Below are positions 55,339 to 62,756 of a stretch of DNA of 64,000 nt, piece by piece. Made by a program: the position numbers and the translations under genes. Position 1 is the first letter of the stretch, and each line of letters opens with the position of its first letter. The stretch comes from Obelidium mucronatum (Eukaryota > Chytridiomycota > Chytridiomycetes > Chytridiales > Chytriomycetaceae). The notes below the pieces were generated by a model. The model did no database searches, was not told the DNA's origin, and saw only the letters and a list, made by a program, of their open reading frames with translations. The stretch spans positions 248,001 to 312,000 of the forward strand of contig JAIVFH010000026.1 of NCBI GenBank assembly GCA_025765595.1. The letters run 5' to 3'.

Positions 55339-55619
55339 AACATACCAGCACGTGAATAAAAATCATAGAAGCATTTATCTTCTTATTTTCAGCACGACTC
55401 GTTTACGTATCGCAATATCAAAATATAACATGAGGGGGCACCTTCCAGAAATCTAACAATATGAAAATTTTACCAATTTCAACAAATCGAAAAACTCTAA
55501 ATAACGTTTCAAGTTCCAGTTTGAGTTGACTCCAAGGCTTTTTTGATATAAATATCATTTACTTTTCTTGGCTGGTTTTAGAGTTGTCATTCATTATTAT
55601 TTTCTTTGATAAACAAGCA

Positions 55620-56236
55620 ATGATGAGGATTGAAGCCCCGCTTACCCTGCTTCAGCCAATCAATCCATTCTCGATGAGTCAATTGGATCAAATTGATGCA
55701 TACGGATTCCCTACTAGAAACTTGTTCGTCAACAAGGCCTATCGATGGCTCAAAACGACTTCCCTCTATTGAACGAGCTGCTCTTTGATACTCCTGCCTT
55801 CAACTCAACAAATGGCCTGTATTTCTCTGGAATGTATTCCGGAGAATTCCTGTTTACTCCGACTGCACTGATGACAATGATGCTACCTTCGCCATTGGAA
55901 ATGATACACTCTTTTGATTCACTCTTACAAATACCCGCCGAAGCTTCTTTATCTTTACCAATGGCGCCAATCATTCCGTCTTCACCACCATCCCAGAAAA
56001 CACTGGTATCCCACCAAAAAGCCGAGAACGATACATTTCCCTGGTGCGGAACAACGACACCATCGATTTGCCGATTAAATATGTCCGGTGGTAAAATCTG
56101 TACTTCCTGCTCAGTATACTTGCAATCTAAAGGGATCTCTAAACGTTGGGAGGGGAGAGGATCTGTGAGTCGATTAAGACGGGTTAAGAAGGAAGAAAGG
56201 CGAGATGAAAGGAGTAAACGAAAGGACATTAAATAA
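55620..56236 (+). CDS. GATA-derived protein with re-wired finger (array gene 5)
   Basis: ATG at 55620 (MMRIEAPLTLLQ). The DQ motif is partly degraded: LDQIDAYGFPTRNLF. A 50-bp intron (55728-55777, GTCAAC...AACGAG) connects it in frame to LLFDTPAFNS, giving 188 residues. The finger WCGTTTPSICRLNMSGGK, then ICTSCSVYLQSKG is C-x7-C-x9-C-x2-C with the same Trp-to-Cys change. Tail RGSVSRLRRVKKEERRDER. If the intron is not used, a 163-residue protein could start at 55745 and would lack the DQ motif. Confidence 0.7.
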
Positions 56237-56424
56237 ATTTATAGACAAATGATAATTTACTTGCGATTTCGAATTCAACCCTATGCGTTTTTGTGGTTCA
56301 AAGAGTGTGCACGAAGTCTTGGAAGCCTCAAATGGAATTTTTGATGATTCCAAGAATCTGGAACATCATAAATTGAACCGGCCAAGAGGACATCATTAGT
56401 AAGTCGACTTCAAATCAACTGCAA

Positions 56425-56847
56425 ATGATGATTTCTTTAAAAGAAGTACCTCGTGATCAAAAACAGGCCTATGAATTCCTCCTGAGCGTTGCTCATTCCC
56501 TTCACGCTGTTTGCGAGCCACATTTGACTGGTACTCCAAGCGCAAGCCCCGCTTTAGCTGCACGCCCAACGGAGTCAGCGATTTCAGCACATTATGACCT
56601 TGACTGTTTTGTGCCTGGAATTGAAGGGAAATCAGTGCTAGGAATCACGCCTTCACGTTGTGGGAGTACTACAATACCAATTTGTCGTTGGTCTGCCAAA
56701 GGATCATATTCACAACGTAAAATATGCGAAACCTGTGAGAATTACTTAAAGAAGAAATGCGTGCCCAGACGTTTGGAGCTAACTCGGGGCAGTGTGTCTC
56801 GATATCGAAGAAGGATGAAGGTGGAGAGGGAGAATCGAATAAAATAG
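56425..56847 (+). CDS. GATA-derived protein with re-wired finger (array gene 6)
   Basis: Single exon, 140 residues. Starts MMISLKEVPRDQKQAYEFLLSVAHSL, with the DQ motif at the N-terminus, then a Pro/Ala/Ser-rich linker. Finger RCGSTTIPICRWSAKGS, then KICETCENYLKKKC, with spacing C-x7-C-x13-C-x2-C: four residues are inserted relative to genes 3-5. Tail LTRGSVSRYRRRMKVEREN. Last member of the same-strand array; the next gene (CBM9/WSC) is on the opposite strand and convergent. Confidence 0.75.
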   Translation: MMISLKEVPRDQKQAYEFLLSVAHSLHAVCEPHLTGTPSASPALAARPTESAISAHYDLDCFVPGIEGKSVLGITPSRCGSTTIPICRWSAKGSYSQRKICETCENYLKKKCVPRRLELTRGSVSRYRRRMKVERENRIK

Positions 56848-56899
56848 AATTATAAGGGGATTATACATTGGCCGTAGAATTGACTCGTATTATTTTCTT

Positions 56900-56965
56900 A
56901 ATTCATGATAAAAACCGACAATGCCCCACTTCCGCCATGTACTTTCCGTCAACGGCATGTTGCCT
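56900..56965 (-). pseudogene. Relic of a WSC-domain 3' end
   Basis: On the minus strand the sequence resembles the last codons of the CBM9/WSC genes: AACATGCCGT, a degraded GATGGCAAA part, GGCGGAAGTGGGGCATTGTC (compare GGTGGAAGCGGCGCGTTGTC), GTTTTT and ATGAATTAA. Frame and several Cys codons are lost. It lies about 70-140 bp beyond the stop of the 57038 gene, as if an additional WSC repeat or gene copy had decayed there. Confidence 0.55.
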
Positions 56966-57037
56966 CCAAAGCCAACACCCGATGAAGGATTAAAAGGTAA
57001 TAAGGAGTTGTTACGGATAAATAAGTCGGATGTGTTT

Positions 57038-58309
57038 TTAGTTTTTTGCAAACACAGACAACGCGCCATTTCCTCCGCAAATTTGGCTTGTCTTTCCATC
57101 ACAAGACATATTACAACTTTTGCTCGAAACAGCATGGTTGTTGCCGAATTTAATGTCCGCCCAACACTCTGACGAATACTCCACGCCAAAAATCGTGTAC
57201 CCGGCGAGAGTCGCCAAACTGGCGCACAACTCAAGGGACATGCCACCCTTTCCACTAAGCTTATTTCGAAGAAGCCGCTTTTCATTGCTGTCTTGGTAAC
57301 AGTCGACGTAACGATATCCTTTGAGGGAAGGGGTGGGTCGTCCAACAAACCTAACCATTCCCCACGACGATGGATCGTGAACTGTGCTTTGTCCATTCAT
57401 ACTAGCCCACACCCACGCATCACTCTGGCTTGTTTTAGCGTAATTTCCATTTCCATCGATTGTGAGTCCCCATTGACTTCTAGCGAACTGAACTCTTACG
57501 GAGTCACCGTTATTGGGCGCACCTTGTTTGCTAGAGAATCGCGAGACTCCAGCCCAAGGTATAGCAAGTTCAACTGCCCATCCTCGATCAACATCACCAG
57601 GTCGATTCAAAGTTCCTTTCACTCGAACTTTACTGATTAACCCGCTAATTTCATTTGGACTTGTTGCGTGACCTACTTGGTTGTACGGCTTATCCAAACT
57701 CAATTGCCATGTTGTTCCTAATGCGTTGATTTCGAATTCATAATAGTTGAGCCCATCGCTTTCCGGGTCCAAAAAAACTTCAAAGTTGTTTTCCAGGTAG
57801 AGTGGGGAGTTTCGCGTTTTCATGTTCGCCCACACATCAGGGTCTTGTAAACGGGCTCCAATATACAAATATTGATTGTCCCAGAGCATCATCGCAGTAG
57901 TAGTGTATCGTGGAGTGGGGCCATTACCAGTGATATCAATGAAAGTTGATGTTGACGCAGCGTTAGACCAAGGTCCAGACAGGGATCCATCCAAAGGAGG
58001 TTTCTTGGAAGTGAATTTGCAGGAATAAGTAGGAGCGGAAAGTAATTGGGCATTTGAGGCAGATTGAGACCCAACTCCTGGAATAACCAAACAGACTCCA
58101 ACAAACACAGACCACTTGATACGCGACTGCCCAGTAGTCGACTTCCGAATCCTTTGAGAACCAGCCGATGTCTGTTCGCGCTCAATAAGCTGATTGAGCA
58201 TGATGTCAGTTTCGTTTGAGCAATTTAATTGCAGATGCTTCTTGTTCCACTCACGATTTACAGCAATTAACTTATTCCGCGACACCCCCATGTGAACTAG
58301 CCTAGCCAA
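57038..58309 (-). CDS. Type II membrane protein: CBM9-like domain plus one WSC domain
   Basis: Third member of the 36809/39051 family. Anchor RIKWSVFVGVCLVIPGVGSQ, then the CBM9-like part (NQYLYIGARLQDPDVW, FLDPESDGLNYYEFEIN, WAVELAIPWAGV, VQFARSQWG) and a single WSC domain (YRYVDCYQDSNEKRLL ... MSLELCASLATLAGYTIFGVEYSSECWAD ... CGGNGALSVFAKN). That WSC is closest to the fourth WSC of the 36809 gene. The ATG at 58309 gives a longer cytoplasmic N-terminus than the paralogues; NETDIMLNQLIEREQ aligns with ETEELLKQQIDREQ, so an alternative 5' exon is possible. Single exon otherwise. Confidence 0.85.
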   Translation of the reverse strand: MARLVHMGVSRNKLIAVNREWNKKHLQLNCSNETDIMLNQLIEREQTSAGSQRIRKSTTGQSRIKWSVFVGVCLVIPGVGSQSASNAQLLSAPTYSCKFTSKKPPLDGSLSGPWSNAASTSTFIDITGNGPTPRYTTTAMMLWDNQYLYIGARLQDPDVWANMKTRNSPLYLENNFEVFLDPESDGLNYYEFEINALGTTWQLSLDKPYNQVGHATSPNEISGLISKVRVKGTLNRPGDVDRGWAVELAIPWAGVSRFSSKQGAPNNGDSVRVQFARSQWGLTIDGNGNYAKTSQSDAWVWASMNGQSTVHDPSSWGMVRFVGRPTPSLKGYRYVDCYQDSNEKRLLRNKLSGKGGMSLELCASLATLAGYTIFGVEYSSECWADIKFGNNHAVSSKSCNMSCDGKTSQICGGNGALSVFAKN

Positions 58310-58367
58310 TCAGTTATCGTGGTTTTATTGATTCGTGATGGTCAAAATAGCGTGGGGTTAAACACAT

Positions 58368-59493
58368 TCATAGTCCCTTCTCCTCTTCAAGCACGCGTGG
58401 ATGAATTAAAAAGTTATCCAAGTCAGCAACTTTCCAGGACCCATCTTCAGGAAATTCCTTGACGAAATGCGATGTCTCCATCCTCACACTTATTCCATCC
58501 AAATCAACGGAGCCAGAAGCCACGACAGCCCCATCGGAAACCTGGGTCAACGAATACCCCAACTTCATATCACTTCCAGATACATCTGAATCAATGGCTA
58601 GCACCTGTCCCAACAGCATGACTTTTCGTTTCCATTGAAAATCAGGAATAGCAGCCATCACACCGTCCTCTGCGTCTTCATCGCCTTCGAGTTCCCCGGG
58701 TTCATAGACGTATTCGAAACAGATTTCCCGGAATATTTTGCGTTCCAAAGGGATTTGGAGACCATTTGTAGATGAAGGGCGCATTTTACCAGCAGTTGGT
58801 TTTGTGATAATCTTTCGCGTGAATGCAACCAAATGATATCGCGAGGTAACTGGTCCACGCAAGAGAGTTGAAGTGGCCATATGTTCTTCACCAAACGTGA
58901 TCCAAAAGTGTTTGGGCGTTACGTTGAGACCCTCTTCATCCTCTGCATCTTCTTTTGTTTCGTTGTGATTCCACTTGAGATTCAAAATAACGTCTTCTTT
59001 GAAGAGTCCTTGATGTGCTTTACTTAGTTCCGTCAATAGGCCATCTGCCACGCAGGTTCTTAGGGAGAGGCCTTGTGGTGATTGCAAGTCTCCGTCCCAC
59101 CCACTCAGGCGCTCAATGACAGCTGGTAGAGCGTATTTAACACCGTCTTGGAATTGATCAGGAAAAAAGTCAGGAGAGTCTTTGGCTTCTGGGTGGAGTG
59201 TTGAGGGGGTGCCAAATCGACCGTTGATAAATCCCGTCCCTAAAAACGAAGCACTCTGTATTTGATGACTGTGCGTGGTTTTTTCGCTTTAGTTTACCTG
59301 CAGTGAAAGCCATCTTTAGTCGCATCGGCATCAGGATGGATCGTTCATGCCAAGGGGCTCCTGGGAACTGTTCGAAATATCCCCGTCTGCTTTCACTTAG
59401 ATCCAAGAGGCGGATGGGGTAATTCGCTAGGAGTTCTTTGGAAAAGATTGGCTGGGAAGTTGTGAAGTGACGTGTTGCGAGTCGTTTTATCAT
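58368..59493 (-). CDS. Putative mitochondrial protein of unknown family (copy 1)
   Basis: Begins MIKRLATRHFTTSQPIFSKELL, a typical mitochondrial presequence. Then YPIRLLDLSESRRGYFEQFPGAPW, an intron near 59240-59300 and TGFINGRFGTP, FFPDQFQDGVKYALPAVIERLSGWDG, a long beta-rich part (FWITFGEEHMATSTLLRGPVTSRYHLVAFTR, GYSLTQVSDGAVVASGSVDL) and an end block DGSWKVADLDNFLIHPRVLEEE. Tandem paralogue of 59665-60767 with matching blocks. No enzyme motif recognised; the end block recalls NTF2-like domains of mitochondrial ribosome-associated proteins, but I do not assign it. Confidence 0.65.
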
Positions 59494-59664
59494 TTTCTTT
59501 ATTAAATTACTTTTATTAATAATACACGTATCTTTATTTCTTTCTTTCTTTGAGCCATGTATCCCGGAAGATAATATACAATATTCAAGTGGATATCCTG
59601 ACATTAAGGGTTTGAGGTTGTTCTATTTCAGCAAAGGCGGTATATTCTCTCTCCCAAAGCAAGT

Positions 59665-60767
59665 TCACACTGTCAAAACAGGTTTCCTCTCCTCCTCCAC
59701 AACCCTCGGAGATATCAAATAATGATCCACATCCGCAATCTTCCAAACCCCATTCTCTGGAAACTCTTTCCCCACAAAATGCGAACTCTCCATCCTTATT
59801 CCCATCCCCGCCAAATCCACATCCCCAGACTCCACAACAACACCATCTTCCAACCTTGTCACCTCGAAACTCAGCATACTAGCCAACACCGTGGAGTCCA
59901 CAGCAACTCTGCGGCCCATGGAAGCGTCTGATAACCTGACTGAGGGGACTTGCCAAGGAGGGATAAACTCAAAGTCTTCACCCAGTCCTTCATCATTATA
60001 AACGCATTCTAAACAGACATCCCGCCATACATGTGTTCCTTGCGTGTTGTTGTTGCGGTTCGTGTTGGAGGCAGCAATCCGTCGGGTGAACATGACTGCA
60101 TCATCGCGGTCCACCACAGGCCCTCTCAGCAACGTACTCGTGGCGTTTTTGAAGGTTCCAAACGTGATCCAAATGTTATCAGGAGCCACAGGGAATGCGC
60201 CCGTGTTTGTATCCAAGAAAGACCCAGCAATAAAGCTATCGTAGCGGAACGATATACTGTGTCCGCTTTCGGTGATTAATCCATGTATTTTCGAGAATGA
60301 GTCAAGAAGTGTTGGTGTCATGATCTTGGTGAGTTGTACATGTTGCTGTTGGTGGTGGTCCCGTCCCATCCACTTAGACGATCAAAGAGAGTGGGTAATG
60401 CTTGGGAAACTCCCTGTTGAAATTGCCGTGGGTAAAACGGCTTTCCGGAGTCCGTTTTGAAACACAGGTTCAGAAAGGTTTTGCCGGCAAATCGGGCCAG
60501 TAGTAAGCGGACGGGAAGTGAAACAAGTCTTTCGAATCTAAATATTAATAGTTTTTTTGGTTGTCGTTGAGCTCTTGTTTGTGCATTGTGGAGTGGGTTT
60601 GCAGTGTTGACATACAATGAGGCATTGGGAGCTGGAAAGTCAAAGTAGTTTTTTCGTTCGATCTCTGCAGGATACAGTCGAATCGGGTATGAGGCAATCA
60701 GCTGTTTGATTGAAGGAACCGGCGGTCGATTTTGGGTTGTTGTTGAAAAGGCCCTGAAACGAAACAT
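59665..60767 (-). CDS. Putative mitochondrial protein of unknown family (copy 2, apparent frameshift)
   Basis: Presequence MFRFRAFSTTTQNRPPVPS, then YPIRLYPAEIERKNYFDFPAPN, FYPRQFQQGVSQALPTLFDRLSGWDG, TKIMTPTLLDSFSKIHGLI, NIWITFGTFKNATSTLLRGPV, LSFEVTRLEDGVVVESGDVDL and VWKIADVDHYLISPRVVEEE. All blocks match copy 1. At about 60335-60370 the frame changes between LSGWDG and LTKIMTP. Both sides align with copy 1 without a gap, so this looks like a one-base indel rather than an intron. Function unknown. Confidence 0.65.
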
Positions 60768-60910
60768 TAATAATATTATATTATCCAAAAGAACTTTTCT
60801 TTGACATCACAGATTTATTTATAATACAATAATATATATGTACAAAATACAAATATCAGGGAAGTAACGAGGAGGTAATTCAAGTCTTGGCAATAAATGG
60901 TGCCAATTAT

Positions 60911-61195
60911 TCATCGCTTGGCTTTTGGGCGTGGTTCAAATCCTTCAATCAGCCTGCGTAAAGTCTCTACTTGGAACGGAGACAGAAGTGGTCGGGATTC
61001 ATTCGAATTAGAGCCACTGCTGCTACCAGTACTCCTGCCAGGGGAGCAAGTCCGCGTCGGCTTTGGGTTACATGCGATAGTTGTAGCTGTTTCGGGTTTT
61101 TGCCGCACGAGCAGTTGCTTGGTCAACAAAGAGATGCTAGAGTTGTCATCTTGTTGCTTTCGCGGGGAATACAATGGTTGCTTTTCAAAGAGCAT
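60911..61195 (-). CDS. Small hypothetical ORF
   Basis: 94 codons starting MLFEKQPLYSPRKQQDD and ending LSPFQVETLRRLIEGFEPRPKAKR. Ser/Thr-rich with a helical, basic C-terminus. No family recognised and no introns needed. It has an ATG and a reasonable composition, but such a length can arise by chance. Alternatively it may be an exon of a larger minus-strand transcript. Confidence 0.35.
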   Translation of the reverse strand: MLFEKQPLYSPRKQQDDNSSISLLTKQLLVRQKPETATTIACNPKPTRTCSPGRSTGSSSGSNSNESRPLLSPFQVETLRRLIEGFEPRPKAKR

Positions 61196-61563
61196 TTTTA
61201 CCTAAGTTTTTTGTCGATCGATTCTTGGCTAACACACACACATGTGGAGAAGAACAAAAAAAAAGAGGGTTTTTAGAAAAAATAACGATTCGCTGCGAAT
61301 TTGGTGTCCAAAGACTTTTGTTTCTTTCCTTCTCTATTTCGCACCTGTTTTTTTTTTGTTTGGCTGTTGACGTTCTTCAAGGGTTAACCGGGAATCACTC
61401 AAACGCAAGGCCCATTTTGTGTAAACTGCGTTGAGCAAGATCTACGTACAAACAATTCACTTCTGTTTTTTTTCAAACCTCTCATCCAATTTCAAATGAA
61501 TAATTCAAGTGGCACCATGAATAATTTCGGCCTCCCCAAATTGAACAATTTCTTTTTGTCATC

Positions 61564-61634
61564 ACCCCAAATTGAAAAAAAAAAAAATCAAAAATACCCT
61601 CAGATCACGTCAAAGTCAAAAAAAAAAAAAAAGA
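61564..61634. repeat. Poly(A) tracts in intergenic DNA
   Basis: Two A-runs of about 13-15 bases (about 61575-61588 and 61618-61633) in an AT-rich stretch downstream of the GATA factor gene. The 590-bp interval 61196-61787 shows no gene I can support. Confidence 0.7.
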
Positions 61635-61787
61635 GGAAAGAGTTTATGTAAAGATCTACTATACGTTATTTTATTATAGGGGGGAGCGGAAGGGATAGAA
61701 TCAATCACCGAAAAAAAAACACAACAAGAAAAGAATACAGCTCAAGATCCCGAAAAGAAAAAATAAACAAACAACTGGTTATTTTCC

Positions 61788-62756
61788 TTACGCAAAGTCC
61801 GCGTCACTATCTGAATCCACATCTTGAGCATGACTCACGGCCACAACAACCGCCGCTGCACCAGCACCAGGCGAAGACCGCTTTCTCTTTTTAACTTGCA
61901 CTGCATTCGGGTCCTTCACTCTCGCTCTCCGTCTCTGCACAGCCGTTCCCCCCACCTTAACAACTCTATGAACCCCATTCATGCGAAAGTAAACTCCACA
62001 AGCGTTACACACTCTGTTCCCGCTCAAATCCCGACGCCACATTGGCGTTACGCTTGTTTGGCAGTTGATGCACGTGTGTACTTTGGGCGCCAGTTGTTTG
62101 TTTGGTGATGTTGATGATGATGAAAGCGAGGATTCGTGGGCTGGCGGTGGAGATTGCATTTCAGTGACAGTGATTGGGGACGGTGACATTGCTGGAGAGT
62201 GTCTTGCTGTTACTGTACAGCTTGGTGAGATTGGTGGTGGTGTTGATGTGACTGTAGATGCCGAAGGAGTGCGATGTTGTGATGGTGGTGATGATAAGTC
62301 ATGATGAGTGATATGGTGGTTGTGGTGGTGGTTGTGGTTGAGGGGTGAAATGTCCGCCATCGAAGGCATCCCGCAACCAGCGGCATCCAGGAACTGAAAC
62401 AGTTCTTGTGTCTGTTGTTGTTGTAGAAGCTGTTGTTGTTGTTGCTGTAGCTGTCTGGCAGCGATCATGAGTTGGTTTTGGGCTGCTTGTAACTGTTCGA
62501 ATCCAGAGGTGAAGGGGAAGGCAAACTCGTTCATGAGCATTGCTGAAGGGTGGAGGAAGAAGAAGGAGGGCAGGTCACTGGACGTTGTGGCGGTGGCTGA
62601 AGAGCCACTGCCGGCAGGGGTAGTGTTGAACAGCAGCTGTTGCTGCTGTACCTGTTCAGTCTTTATCGTTGGCTGCAGACAGGGACTGGACAGTGCCGCT
62701 GGTGGAGCTGGGTTCAAAAAGTCCCACAGTGAGTCCGAGTGTTCGTTTGCAAACAT
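61788..62756 (-). CDS. GATA zinc-finger transcription factor
   Basis: Single exon, 322 residues. Finger near residue 230: TCINCQTSVTPMWRRD, then RVCNACGVYFRMNGVHR (C-x2-C-x17-C-x2-C), then a basic region RRRARVK and KKRKRS. N-terminal half has a Gln-run and a His-rich stretch (NHNHHHNHHITHHD), with Ser/Thr/Pro-rich linkers. TQELFQFLDAAG at about residue 115 resembles the Y.FL helix of the 51-57 kb array. Ends with acidic DSDSDADFA. Lies 5 kb beyond the array on the other strand; it is not one of its tandem copies but may be a distant paralogue. Confidence 0.9.
   Translation of the reverse strand: MFANEHSDSLWDFLNPAPPAALSSPCLQPTIKTEQVQQQQLLFNTTPAGSGSSATATTSSDLPSFFFLHPSAMLMNEFAFPFTSGFEQLQAAQNQLMIAARQLQQQQQQLLQQQQTQELFQFLDAAGCGMPSMADISPLNHNHHHNHHITHHDLSSPPSQHRTPSASTVTSTPPPISPSCTVTARHSPAMSPSPITVTEMQSPPPAHESSLSSSSTSPNKQLAPKVHTCINCQTSVTPMWRRDLSGNRVCNACGVYFRMNGVHRVVKVGGTAVQRRRARVKDPNAVQVKKRKRSSPGAGAAAVVVAVSHAQDVDSDSDADFA

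Noticed and set aside
61564..61640. Poly(A) runs as a trace of retrotransposed DNA
   Set aside because: No target-site duplication, reverse transcriptase or processed gene copy was seen nearby; AT-rich intergenic sequence suffices.
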